Shown in pieces: positions 28,771 through 37,691 of a DNA stretch of 64,000 bases. The notes under the pieces are model-generated. The model saw only the letters and a program-made list of their open reading frames with translations. It was not told the DNA's origin and did not search any database. Both the position numbers and the translations under genes were made by a program. The first letter of the stretch is position 1. Every line of letters begins with the position of its first letter. The stretch is from assembly GCF_002933395.1 (NCBI RefSeq), contig NZ_PKFN01000008.1, forward strand, positions 1 to 64,000, written 5' to 3'. The stretch comes from Yoonia maritima (GTDB taxonomy: Bacteria; Pseudomonadota; Alphaproteobacteria; Rhodobacterales; Rhodobacteraceae).

Positions 28771-28902
28771 GGTTTTCTCCTCTGACGGGTCCCGGTCCCG
28801 TAATGAACTCTATCGGATTCACAAATACGGCCCCGCGCAAGGCAAGGAAAGCGTGAAATTCGTGTTTTACCCCAGTTCAGGACCCTTTTTCACAAGGGTC
28901 TA

Positions 28903-28946
28903 TGTCAATTTGTGACAAATACTTGTCAGTTGTCAGAAAATTGACA
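28903..28946 (+). promoter_or_regulatory. two TGTCA/TGACA palindromes, likely operators of the WYL-type regulator
   Basis: TGTCA-N5-TGACA (28903-28917) and TGTCA-N6-TGACA (28931-28946) lie just upstream of the regulator, with one more TGTCA half-site at 28924-28928. They stand between divergent tatA and the regulator, so self-control is likely and control of tatABC possible. Confidence 0.5.
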
Positions 28947-28973
28947 AGACTACTGCGAATCGAAAGGAATCTC

Positions 28974-29645
28974 ATGCGACGCGCCGACCGCTTAATGCAG
29001 CTCGTTCAAGTTCTACGGGATGGAAATTTACATAAGGCTGCTGATCTTGCAGCAGTCGTAAACGTGTCACTGCGTACGATCTATCGCGACATGGAAACAC
29101 TGGCTGCGTCGGGTGTACCGATCACCGGCGAACGCGGGATTGGCTACCGCGTGACTGCTGCAGTCACTCTCCCACCGCTGAACTTAACCATGACCGAAGT
29201 CGAAGCCTTGCATTTAGGTCTAAGCGCTGTCGGACAAAGCGATGACAAAGAGCTTTCGGCCGCGGCACGTGCTTTGTCAGCTAAGCTGGACGCCGTCATG
29301 CCAGAAGACCGCACACGCGCCCCAACCGGATATGGATTTGCAGTTTATCCATTTGCAGACGCGGCACGTGGCTTTCAGCACCTTCCGACATTGCGCCAAG
29401 CGATACGCACGAGGCAGAAACTGTCGATAACCTTGAATAGCGAATTGCGCACAGTTCGGCCGCTTCAACTGGACTATTGGGGGCGCTTGTGGACCTGTAT
29501 TGTCTGGTGCGAAAAACAAAAAGATTTCAGTGAGATACGCGTCGACCAGATCACCGAACTTCGCATACTTCCCAGCCTTTTCGTGGACGAGAATGGGAAA
29601 TCTTTGGCCGATTTTAACGCCCGCGGCGTTAATGCTGGTAGTTGA
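28974..29645 (+). CDS. DeoR/YafY-type HTH regulator with WYL-like domain
   Basis: A 223-residue regulator. The N-terminal HTH_11 winged helix reads MRRADRLMQLVQVLRDG then AADLAAVVNVSLRTIYRDME. The C-terminal half has the WYL-domain frame (RPLQLDYWGRLWTCIVWCE), with the W-Y-L triad only partly kept. WYL domains bind nucleic acid or small ligands. The start at 28974 follows AAAGGA and matches the family N-terminus; the frame from 28902 crosses the operator repeats. Confidence 0.85.
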   Translation: MRRADRLMQLVQVLRDGNLHKAADLAAVVNVSLRTIYRDMETLAASGVPITGERGIGYRVTAAVTLPPLNLTMTEVEALHLGLSAVGQSDDKELSAAARALSAKLDAVMPEDRTRAPTGYGFAVYPFADAARGFQHLPTLRQAIRTRQKLSITLNSELRTVRPLQLDYWGRLWTCIVWCEKQKDFSEIRVDQITELRILPSLFVDENGKSLADFNARGVNAGS

Positions 29646-29700
29646 ATTATCAATCCGCCAATGTCTGAGTCGAATGTGACTTTATACTCTGGCGTCCTTA

Positions 29701-30732
29701 ATGACTGCGAACCGACTTTTAATTCATATTGGGCACCGCAATACGGATGCTGTGCCTTTGCAGGACGCTCTTTTTGCGTCAAAAAATGCGCTATTTAGCC
29801 AAGATATTTATCTGCCAAAATTTACAACCGAGAACCTTGAACGATTCACGTTGGGCTTCGCCCCCAATGAAGATGTGAACCTTGATCGAAAAATTGCGGA
29901 TCACGCCACGGGTCCCCTCACTAGCCATTGGGATAAAATTCGTGCGCCACATCAACAATCCGGCTGTGAAACAATTGTCGTCAGCAACCAACAATACTTC
30001 AAACAAATATCGACCCAAACTATTGATAAGTTTGAAGACGCGACCAACGGCATTGCACATGAAAAATCCATCGTCGCCTATCTCCGTGCGCCAGATTCTC
30101 ATTTTCTCACGCTGACGCAGCAACGCCTACATCAAATGCGAGAACCGACAATACCGTCGCGCACCCGGATCAAAGAACGCATCGAGCCCTTAGCCAAAGC
30201 ATGGTCTGGTACAATCACGCTCGAGGTGTTTTCCGATGTGACGATGAAAAACGGCAATATCGTCGATGATTTCGTTTCACGGCATCTGCCCAACTTTGAT
30301 CTCGAACTGCTAGTTCGGCCCAAAGCCACAAAGCCACGCCTGTCTGTCGAAGCAATGGCATTGCTGATTGATCGGATGCACGGTCGCTTAGATGAAACAG
30401 TTGACCCCACATCGCTGATTCATCAAATTATTAAAGCCGATCAAAAACTTCAAAATCCAACACAACCAAAACTACGCGAAGAAGCTGCGCAGACCTTGAA
30501 CAATTGGGCCGCACCCGATCTTGCTTGGCTTAATGAAAACTATGGCATCCGTTTTCCGGAGCTCGATTATAGACTGATCGATGCCGATGACGTGGATCTT
30601 AGCTTAATCCACTTTACCGACATCGCCCAAATCTGTGATCTCAATCAAGACCGCAAAGATGCCTTGTATCACAAGGCAAAAGTCCGGGCCAAACTACCAA
30701 GACCAGTACAAAGATTGCTGTCGCGCTGGTAG
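29701..30732 (+). CDS. uncharacterised protein, sulfotransferase-like N-terminus
   Basis: A 343-residue soluble protein. LLIHIGHRNTDAVPLQDALF near residue 6 has the spacing of the PAPS-binding loop of sulfotransferases (HxGxxKTGTTxLQ), but the Lys-Thr-Gly-Thr residues are replaced. KSIVAYLRAPDSHFLTLTQQ fits the later RxPxxxxxS motif of the same fold. I infer a degenerate sulfotransferase-type fold, perhaps linked to surface polysaccharide; activity is doubtful. Confidence 0.55.
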   Translation: MTANRLLIHIGHRNTDAVPLQDALFASKNALFSQDIYLPKFTTENLERFTLGFAPNEDVNLDRKIADHATGPLTSHWDKIRAPHQQSGCETIVVSNQQYFKQISTQTIDKFEDATNGIAHEKSIVAYLRAPDSHFLTLTQQRLHQMREPTIPSRTRIKERIEPLAKAWSGTITLEVFSDVTMKNGNIVDDFVSRHLPNFDLELLVRPKATKPRLSVEAMALLIDRMHGRLDETVDPTSLIHQIIKADQKLQNPTQPKLREEAAQTLNNWAAPDLAWLNENYGIRFPELDYRLIDADDVDLSLIHFTDIAQICDLNQDRKDALYHKAKVRAKLPRPVQRLLSRW

Positions 30733-30733
30733 C

Positions 30734-31552
30734 TTACCAGCCCAATGCTTTGCGGATCATGTTTAGCGCCACCAGGATCAGGAATATTCCAAATATTCTT
30801 TTTAACGGCTTCGGGTCCAGCTTATGCGCGAGCGCTGCCCCCCACGGTGCGGTAATCAATGTCATGGCGATAATCACAAAAAACGCCGCAAAGTTGATTG
30901 CGCCAATCGTGAATGGCGGCGCGACATCCATGTCCACCAACAGCAAACCAGCCACAGATGGCACCGCGATCAGCACGCCAAAGCCTGCTGCCGTTGCGAC
31001 AGCACGATGAATTGGCACGTTAAACAGTGACATTGTCGGCACCCCAAACGATCCGCCACCAATCCCCATGAGAACGGACAAAAAGCCAAGCATCGGGGAC
31101 AGTACCGCGCGTTTGATCCCGGTTGGCATGCTGTCCCCCAATCGCCAGTGGCTTTGACCAAACGCCATGTACAACCCGACAATAATAGCAAGGCCACCAA
31201 AGATGCTTTGTAGTACAACTGACCGTAGGGACGATACGACCAGCACACCAACCAATGCCCCAATACCAATACCCAGCGCCCATGTTTTAAGAATTGGCCA
31301 TTCAACGGCACCTTTTTTATTGTGCGACATAACCGACCGTACCGATGTAACGATAATCGTCGCCAGTGACGTACCAAGACACAGCTGCATCAGTTGCGGG
31401 CTGTCATAGCCCAAAGCGCTGAATACATAGTAAAATGCGGGCACAAGGATAATCCCGCCCCCAACGCCCAAAAGCCCGGCCAAAACGCCCGCAAATGCCC
31501 CGATAACCAAAAGCAATGCGCCCATGGTCAGTAAAAGTGTCATATCGTCCAT
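30734..31552 (-). CDS. TauE/SafE-family sulfite/sulfonate exporter
   Basis: A 272-residue membrane protein with about eight hydrophobic segments and the two pseudo-repeat signatures of the TauE/SafE family: GVLAGLLGVGGGIILVPAFY near residue 23 and MLGFLSVLMGIGGGSFGVPT near residue 150. Members export sulfite, sulfoacetate or related anions. Its single nearest neighbour is dusA, so the substrate cannot be read from context. Confidence 0.88.
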   Translation of the reverse strand: MDDMTLLLTMGALLLVIGAFAGVLAGLLGVGGGIILVPAFYYVFSALGYDSPQLMQLCLGTSLATIIVTSVRSVMSHNKKGAVEWPILKTWALGIGIGALVGVLVVSSLRSVVLQSIFGGLAIIVGLYMAFGQSHWRLGDSMPTGIKRAVLSPMLGFLSVLMGIGGGSFGVPTMSLFNVPIHRAVATAAGFGVLIAVPSVAGLLLVDMDVAPPFTIGAINFAAFFVIIAMTLITAPWGAALAHKLDPKPLKRIFGIFLILVALNMIRKALGW

Positions 31553-31562
31553 GGTTTATCCC

Positions 31563-32561
31563 TTAAGCGGCAAGCCGCGTCACGTGGTCCAGTGCTTCGA
31601 GCACGACTTGCGGCCCAGCACCATCTGCATGCACATTTTCAGAAAGGTGACGGCGCCATCCGCGTGCACCTGGCCGCCCCTGAAACATGCCAAGCATGTG
31701 GCGCGTAACCTGCCCCAAGCGACCACCCTGCGCAATATGTGCTTCAATATAAGGCAGCATCAAATGCACCACTTCTTCAGCAGTACGGCTAGATGCATCG
31801 CCAAAGATCCGTTCGTCAGCGGCCAGTAAAATATCACATGGCGTATGATAGGCAGCTCGCCCAATCATCACGCCGTCTAACCCCTTATCCAGTAACCCTT
31901 GGGCTGCATCCAAAGTCGCCACGCCACCATTGATCGACAGGTTCAAGCTGGGAAATAACCCATTCATTTCTAAAACAAGGTCATAATCCAGAGGCGGGAT
32001 ATCTCGGTTTTGCTTCGGGCTTAGACCCTGCAACCAAGCCTTGCGCGCATGAACTGTAAAGTGATCCACACCTGCCGCAGAAACCCGGGCTAGAAAGTCT
32101 GGCAATATCTCGCGCGGTTCTTGATCATCCACACCGATACGGCATTTTACAGTAATTGGTACATCAACCGCATTTTTCATAGCCGCGACACATTGCGCAA
32201 CAAGTGCCGCGTTCTCCATCAACACCGCACCAAAGCTGCCAGATTGCACCCTGTCAGATGGACATCCACAGTTAAGGTTAATCTCATCATAGCCGTAATC
32301 CGCGGCGATGCGTGCAGCTTCAGCCAATTGCATAGGATCAGAACCGCCCAGTTGAACAGCAACCGGATGCTCTGCACCATCAAACCCCAATAAGCGATCA
32401 CGATCACCATGAATAATTGCGGGCGCCGTCACCATCTCCGTATAAAGCAAAGCATGGCGTGACATCAGGCGGTGCAAATACCGGCAATGGCGATCCGTCC
32501 AATCCATCATGGGTGCAATGCTGAGCCGAGATGCTTTTTTTACATTTGAATTCAAATACAT
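31563..32561 (-). CDS. dusA: tRNA-dihydrouridine synthase A with island-supplied N-terminus
   Basis: A 332-residue FMN enzyme reducing U20/U20a in tRNA. It shows SIAPMMDWTDRHCRY, the catalytic Cys in NLNCGCPSDRVQSG, and the DusA-type C-terminus. The island's left attachment site (32497-32516) lies inside codons for APMMDWT, so the first 17 residues or so (MYLNSNVKKASRLSIAP) and the promoter come from the island. The native start survives at 54995-55087. The swap keeps frame, so dusA is probably still functional, as known for dusA-targeting islands. Confidence 0.93.
   Translation of the reverse strand: MYLNSNVKKASRLSIAPMMDWTDRHCRYLHRLMSRHALLYTEMVTAPAIIHGDRDRLLGFDGAEHPVAVQLGGSDPMQLAEAARIAADYGYDEINLNCGCPSDRVQSGSFGAVLMENAALVAQCVAAMKNAVDVPITVKCRIGVDDQEPREILPDFLARVSAAGVDHFTVHARKAWLQGLSPKQNRDIPPLDYDLVLEMNGLFPSLNLSINGGVATLDAAQGLLDKGLDGVMIGRAAYHTPCDILLAADERIFGDASSRTAEEVVHLMLPYIEAHIAQGGRLGQVTRHMLGMFQGRPGARGWRRHLSENVHADGAGPQVVLEALDHVTRLAA
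32497..32516 (+). repeat. attL core of the dusA-integrated island
   Basis: gtccaatccatcatgggtgc, identical over 20 bases to 55008-55027. On the minus strand it encodes part of the DusA APMMDWT motif. Confidence 0.9.
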
Positions 32562-32817
32562 AACAGTAGTTCCGAGACTTCGTTACTTTGCCGCATTTCC
32601 TGTGATTCACCCCGATTTTCGGTGGTTTCCGTGGGTTTTCCGAGAACGCTTGCTACCGAGTAGCAGCTTTTTGCGTGGCCTGCATCCCCAAGTGAGGGGC
32701 CCTCCTGAAACACATTCCCGCCCATTTCAGGCCCGAACTTCAAAAAAAATCCCTCATACGATTTCCGGCCCGAAAAAATCAACACCAGCTCCTCATAATC
32801 GATCAAGGAAGCATATC

Positions 32818-33720
32818 ATGTCTCAGACCACACAACATAGTTCCGCAAGCCTTCTTGCAGAAATCTCGCACAATCAATCTGCGGGTTCACCTTTCGCGCT
32901 CCCTTCACCGGCACCCACCGGGACGGCACCAAGAAGTGTGAAAACCTCTAAATCCGAAAAGTCTGCCAAACGCTCATTCACCCAGAGCAAAATGGTGACA
33001 TCAAAGCCAACGGGAAACTCTCCCGAGCGGGCAGATTGCTCTGAAGAGCCATTCATCTCTCAACGCTCGGGCAAAGATGGACCACCAAGATACTGCGTAC
33101 AAATTCGTCGAAAACAAGATCAAGGAAATGTCAGCTCAAGCAAAACCTTTTCAACTCTTGAAGCGGCTAAGAAATGGCGTGACGACACACTGGCTAAGAT
33201 TCAACTGGGGTTGCTTGTCCCCAAAAAGAATGAAGAGGAAACAAAACAAGTCCTTGTCTGCGATCTGTTGCAGCGAAGGAGGGAAAGAGGTCGGCGCTTG
33301 GGACGCTCGGCCAATCAAAACTTGGATTTACTGATCAAACATGATCGTTGTCAGGTGCCTGCGTCAACCATCGACCTAAATTGGTTTATTTCCATGGCCG
33401 ATGACCTTATCGAAACAGGGATGCTTCCTCAGACTGCTGCCAGTTACATGGCCATGCTTGCCGCTTCACTCAAATGGGCCGCAGATCGGGAAGCCGATGT
33501 GCCATATGACGTCATTATTCGGGCAATGAAAGTTTTATGGGACGATGAAATTCTTGCCCGTTCTGAAGAACGCGAACGCAGGCCATCTCTGACAGAGCTG
33601 GATCAAATTTTTAACGCTGCACTTGCCAACAAGCGGCAAAAAATTCCTGTAGTCACCATAAGTGTATTCGCAATTTACTCGTGTCGACGCCTTCAGCCCC
33701 TGAATCAAGAAGAATCATGA
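32818..33720 (+). pseudogene. int: tyrosine-recombinase integrase, catalytic domain lost
   Basis: 300 residues remain. After a polar, Ser/Lys-rich N-terminus comes an arm-binding domain (PRYCVQIRRKQDQGNVSSSK, FSTLEAAKKWRDDTLAKIQ) and a core-binding SAM-like domain (PQTAASYMAMLAASLKWA). The catalytic domain starts (RRPSLTELDQIFNAA) and breaks soon after the first Arg box (VFAIYSCRR); the other catalytic residues including the Tyr are missing. The ATG at 32818 follows AAGGA. The upstream frame from 32509 crosses attL and is not coding. Position next to dusA fits the dusA-specific integrase family. Confidence 0.8.
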
Positions 33721-33998
33721 ATCTATTAGAAAGAGGCGGCACAATAAAATTTGTGCGCGCCATTTTGGCTTTTCGGGAAAGGACTTCATATACCTTCTGT
33801 GTTCAGCAGATGCATCCGCCAGGCGGGACTCTGGATTGAAGCATTGCGGCGCGCAGCAGTGTGACAACTCGGGATCTTGCTTGAAAACACAAACGTCGCT
33901 TTTGCGACCATGCGAGTGCTTTTTCCCTTCCGGGGCGAAGCAAGTTCGGGGCCTTGTGTCCCAAAACGTGGCGAAGTCGAACCGGCCGGAGGCTTTCG

Positions 33999-34042
33999 GG
34001 GGAAACCTGCGTTCAGGGCGCGCACTGAATGCAGGTTTCCCC
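33999..34042. repeat. 44-bp near-perfect inverted repeat
   Basis: GGGGAAACCTGC g TTCAG (33999-34016) pairs with CTGAA t GCAGGTTTCCCC (34025-34042) around an 8-base loop: 17 pairs with one mismatch. There is no T run, so it is not a normal terminator. Confidence 0.75.
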
Positions 34043-34177
34043 TGCCACACCTGTAAATTCAAAAGGCTGTTTCACCATGACTGATTTCCTTGAAGGTCAG
34101 GAGCAGACAACAACACACACGCTGAAATAGATCGGACGTTACACTACCACCAACAGCCAAGGGCGTCTCTTTACTCG

Positions 34178-34209
34178 GTTACAGACAAATTTGACTTTTT
34201 GTCTGTAAC
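34178..34209. repeat. 12-bp perfect inverted repeat
   Basis: GTTACAGACAAA (34178-34189) and TTTGTCTGTAAC (34198-34209) with an 8-base AT-rich loop, 57 bases past the end of the GIY-YIG gene. It could end that transcript or be a protein-binding site. Confidence 0.65.
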
Positions 34210-34266
34210 TTTGGTCGTCGGCCCATGGCTTCCAAGTTATCTTCGCTGCTATCCCAAGGGAACAGC

Positions 34267-35454
34267 TCACGCGGGCCGTCGTACGAGCTTTGCTTGCTGC
34301 GGGTCATACACAAACTGAGTGATCGTTCCGTCCTTGATCTTCTGAACGGCGTCCTCGATTGCGAAGAGTGGCACCAGAAACCACTCCCGTGGCACGACAG
34401 GACGGCCAAAACGGTCTTCGATTTGAATATCGAGCCGTGCACTGTCAAATATTCTGTGTATCAGGTTTTCGAGCCTGGTTTGGTTGATGTTGTAAAGCTT
34501 GTATGTTGCCACGATGTCGACTGGTGCCATCAGAAATGTTGGCTGCAAATGTGCTCCCGCGATCCGTTTTTCGACACTCATAGTCGTGACGCCAATCTTG
34601 TGCACCAAATCACGGTTCGCAGCGACGGTCGGATTGTCTGACCTACTGCGCAAGACGTAGATTGCTCCGGTTGTGTCGTCCCCCTCCTCAGGTGTGTCCG
34701 AGAACAGGGGGCCAGCCAAGGGCTCTGTGATACGTCGGCCTGCTTCATCGCTGTTTAACGCCCGTTGCAAAGATCGCATCAGCATTTTGCTTTCGGTACC
34801 ATTGTCAAAGATAACCCGTAGCCGGGCATCCGTCCGCCCCTGATCAGTGAGGGTCACCTCGCCCATTTCGGCAACATAGGCTTTCTGCCCGTGTACAATG
34901 AAGAACCGTCCAGGCTCGATTTCAGCTTTCAGCTCAAAAGGACGGGTCTCCCTTTGACCACTGTCCAATTCACGCTGAACCTTTTCGAAGAGAGGCTGGA
35001 ACTCATCGAAATCCTTGCATTCCTCCCGATTGGCAACATTCTCTGCGGCCTTCTTTTCCGCCGCGGAGCGGACATGCTTGAGCTCGGTTATTGCTGATGG
35101 GGCGATGTCCACACCGAGCTCAGCGAGTAAGGCGTCGTCGTCCATGTCATCGCTTTGATCTGCAGGAGGTAGGGTGCTCAGCAATCCTTGATGATCAAGA
35201 GTTTCAAGGAGATCACGTGCCTCAGGCAGCTCACGCAGACGATCTAACCTGACCGCGTATAGGCGTTCAAAAATATCCCCGTCTGGTGAATGCCCTGGCA
35301 AGCGATCATGGTCAGCAACAAACTTCTGGATGTCCTCGAAACCCGCGATGATCCGTTCTTCACGCGGCGTTCTTTTGACCTGCTTCTTCTGCTCAATCTC
35401 AACGCCGAGTTCAGCAAGGAGTGCATCATCGTCATCTGTGAAGTCACTGGGCAT
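34267..35454 (-). CDS. GIY-YIG nuclease-family protein (T5orf172/Mug113-like)
   Basis: A 395-residue protein. The N-terminal half has two copies of an acidic motif (DDDALLAELGVEI near residue 8 and DDDALLAELGVDI near 105), possibly docking segments. The C-terminal third has the GIY-YIG-type core: GAIYVLRSRSDNP, then HKIGVTTMSVEKRIAGA with the catalytic-type Arg, ending with a Glu-containing helix (RLENLIHRIFD). It would be a DNA nuclease. Its ATG overlaps the stop of the upstream helicase remnant by 11 bases, so the two were a translationally coupled pair, probably defence or restriction. Confidence 0.75.
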   Translation of the reverse strand: MPSDFTDDDDALLAELGVEIEQKKQVKRTPREERIIAGFEDIQKFVADHDRLPGHSPDGDIFERLYAVRLDRLRELPEARDLLETLDHQGLLSTLPPADQSDDMDDDALLAELGVDIAPSAITELKHVRSAAEKKAAENVANREECKDFDEFQPLFEKVQRELDSGQRETRPFELKAEIEPGRFFIVHGQKAYVAEMGEVTLTDQGRTDARLRVIFDNGTESKMLMRSLQRALNSDEAGRRITEPLAGPLFSDTPEEGDDTTGAIYVLRSRSDNPTVAANRDLVHKIGVTTMSVEKRIAGAHLQPTFLMAPVDIVATYKLYNINQTRLENLIHRIFDSARLDIQIEDRFGRPVVPREWFLVPLFAIEDAVQKIKDGTITQFVYDPQQAKLVRRPA

Positions 35455-35974
35455 TCATCGCCTCCTGCTTCATCCGCGCCAGAAATGCGACACCTTCAGC
35501 CATCTTCTTTTCCCAAGCGTCCGAAGAGGTCAATGATGGTAACACGCCTCGTTCTTGCTTGAACTTCAAGGCCCGCTTGGCGAGATCCCGCGCCTCCTCC
35601 GGGGTTAGCTTGATCTTCTTGGCTTCGATGACAGCTGCGACCTGCTTTAGGCTTTCTTCACTCATGGTTTTGGCCAGGATCGCATAGGCCTCACTGAAAG
35701 GGTTGATCCGATCGATGAGGTCGATGTCCAGATCACGGACATTCATTGCGAACTGCCGAACGCCCGTAACAAAGGCCGTGTTGGCTTGTGCTTCTGTGTC
35801 ATCGCCCAGCAAGGCTTTCTTGGCTTGTTGCGTGAAGTTCAACGCCGCGACAGCATGTTGTCGCACGGCTTCCTGATCTTCCGCATCAAGTTCGGGGAAT
35901 TTGGATTGCACAATTTTGCCCATCCGGACCTGGGTGAGTTCTTCCGGGACAGCGAACCAGGTCGAGCCCATCAA
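35444..35974 (-). pseudogene. C-terminal fragment of a large helicase-like protein
   Basis: A 176-residue frame that begins abruptly with GSTWFAVPEELTQVRMGKIV and continues with all-helical sequence to the stop. I infer the tail of a large DEAD/DEAH-type protein because such tails precede GIY-YIG genes in similar islands as I recall; no helicase motif remains to prove it. There is no ribosome binding site at the nominal start, and an in-frame stop lies about 30 bases upstream, so the gene was cut at about 35975. Confidence 0.5.
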
Positions 35975-36099
35975 GAAAAATACATGGAAAATTTACGCGC
36001 AAAAAGCCCGAAAGGCTTTGTGAGACGGGCAGCGAACACACCTGCTCAATCGCCCCCGCCACGGGCAACCGAGAAAGCACCGGCAAGCAAGGAAGCCCC

Positions 36100-36285
36100 T
36101 GGTCTCAGTTGTGCATAGCGGGTGATATTATTGAGGGCGTATTCGCAGTGGTGACCACAGGATACATTGTCATCGCTGTGCTTCATCTCGAAGAAAAGGA
36201 CCTGATTGCCGAGATTGGTGATGATTATCGCGCATACCAGCGTGAGGTTCCTGCATTTGTTCCCGGACTTGGGCGGGGGCGGTAA
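36100..36285 (+). pseudogene. C-terminal fragment of an isoprenylcysteine-methyltransferase-like protein
   Basis: A start-less frame encodes VVTTGYIVIAVLHLEEKDLI then GDDYRAYQREVPAFVPGLGR, the ending of membrane methyltransferases of the ICMT/PEMT-like type (the E-E-x-D-L ... Y-x-x-Y-x-x-x-V-P motif binds SAM). The front part is absent. The end lies three bases before the OsmC-like gene, so the two were one operon. Confidence 0.6.
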
Positions 36286-36287
36286 AA

Positions 36288-36821
36288 ATGACACTTGACC
36301 CCAAACACCTGAACCACATTCATTCTTTCGCAGATGCACAGCCGACCAGCATTCTCGACCGACAATTACCACTGCGCAAGCTCTATCATGACACACCGGA
36401 CGCCGCGTGGGTGTATGACCATGCAAGGACGGTTGATACGCATGTCCCCGCAGATCACCCGATCCACGGCCATGTCGTGTGTGGCGAAGACATACCGTTG
36501 GATTTGCCCGTTTCCGTCCACAGGGCCGTCGGAGGCGAAAGCGATTTTCCGTGTCCCGGCGAATTCCTCGCCGCTGCGTTGGCAAGTTGTCTTGATACGG
36601 CGATCCGCATGATTGCCAACCTCAAGGAGATAAAACTGAGCCACCTCGAAGTGCAGGTCAGTCTCGGGGCTGACGTCCGAGGGGCGCTTATGACAGGTGA
36701 CAGTGTGCCTGTCGGGTTCCAAAACGCGCATATGAAGGTCAGTCTGAAAACGGAGTGTGGTTTGTCAAGGTGCCGTTCACTCCCAACCGATCATCTACTC
36801 CATCCGTCTGGTTGTTGGTAA
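36288..36821 (+). pseudogene. OsmC-family protein, 3' end disrupted by IS66
   Basis: Residues 1-140 look like an OsmC-family peroxide-resistance type protein (THVPADHPIHGHVVCGEDI; GESDFPCPGEFLAAALASCL with the conserved Cys; SHLEVQVSLGADVRG). The match fades near residue 145 and the IS66 left end begins at 36818, so the last residues are altered and the second catalytic Cys region is missing. The 3' part does not reappear recognisably after the element, so more than a simple insertion took place. Confidence 0.65.
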
Positions 36822-36916
36822 CCGCCCGATTGGCACCGCCTGCCTGATTTTGGCGTGATGAGTTAAGACACGTGCATAGCGACGTCGTTAGTGACGTGTC
36901 TTATGCGGAGGGTGTC

Positions 36917-37285
36917 ATGCGGGGTGAGGTTTTGGGTGTTGAGCGCCGACGGCGCTGGAATGATGATGACAAGTTGGCGATTGTTTCATCCGTCGGAATT
37001 GACGGGGCGACTGTCACGCATGTTGCGCATAGGCACGATGTGACGCGCCAGCAGATTTACAGATGGCGGCATGAGCTTAAGAAGAAGGGGCTTTGGCCCA
37101 CCGGCGAGGGCGCAGTTTTTCTGCCAATTGATTTCCATGTTACTGACGTGGTGTCATCAGCCCCGGAGCCCACACCGCCGTCTGCCGTGGAGCTTTCCTT
37201 GAGCAATGGACGTTGCTTGCGATTTGATACTGGCGTGGAAGCCGCCGCGCTGACGCGATTGATCCGGGCGGTGGAAGCGGCGTGA
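36917..37285 (+). CDS. tnpA: IS66 accessory protein TnpA
   Basis: A 122-residue HTH protein (RRRWNDDDKLAIVSSVGIDG; VTRQQIYRWRHELKKKGLW). ATG 36917 follows GGAGGG; the frame could extend to 36872. Its stop overlaps the tnpB GTG start (GTGA). TnpA is needed for IS66 transposition but is not the transposase. Confidence 0.88.
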   Translation: MRGEVLGVERRRRWNDDDKLAIVSSVGIDGATVTHVAHRHDVTRQQIYRWRHELKKKGLWPTGEGAVFLPIDFHVTDVVSSAPEPTPPSAVELSLSNGRCLRFDTGVEAAALTRLIRAVEAA

Positions 37286-37629
37286 TCGGTCCGGGAACCG
37301 GGGTTCGGGTTTATCTGGCCTGTGGGGTGACGGATATGAGGAAGGGCATCGCGGGCCTTTCGACGCTGGCGCAGGATGTGTTGCGTCAAAAGCCTGCCAG
37401 CGGTGCAGTGTTTGCCTTTCGCGGGCGGCGGGGTGACCGGCTGAAGCTGCTTTATTGGGATGGTCAGGGCTTTTGTCTTTACTACAAGGTTCTGGAGCGG
37501 GGGCGGTTTCCATGGCCAAGTGCCCAGGATGGTGCGGCGCGATTGACCTCAGCGCAGCTGGCAATGTTGTGGGAAGGCATTGATTGGCGTAGGCCGGATT
37601 GGGGTGTGCCACCGGCCCGCGTTGGTTGA
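37282..37629 (+). CDS. tnpB: IS66 accessory protein TnpB
   Basis: A 115-residue protein with the family signature [20 protein letters not shown] and [22 protein letters not shown] start overlapping tnpA. It is an IS66 helper, unrelated to the TnpB nuclease of IS200/IS605. Confidence 0.93.
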   Translation: MIGPGTGVRVYLACGVTDMRKGIAGLSTLAQDVLRQKPASGAVFAFRGRRGDRLKLLYWDGQGFCLYYKVLERGRFPWPSAQDGAARLTSAQLAMLWEGIDWRRPDWGVPPARVG

Positions 37630-37691
37630 TTTATCTACCTGATATTGCTTATTTATATGGTGCATTCATGTATGTTTTGGTAGTTTGCAGC

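Larger units (their letters stand above)
33721..34266. other. 546-bp gap with two strong hairpins, no gene
   Basis: No convincing frame in either direction. It carries the two perfect or near-perfect inverted repeats listed separately. It may include the deleted integrase catalytic end, but I recognise no residue of it. Confidence 0.45.

Noticed and set aside
32509..32817. N-terminal extension of the integrase frame
   Set aside because: It crosses the attL core and dusA start, has no ribosome binding site, and the ATG at 32818 has AAGGA upstream.
33715..34084. Overlapping frames in the gap behind the integrase
   Set aside because: Both strands are open because of GC-rich hairpin sequence; composition (many Cys, Arg, Pro) is not protein-like.
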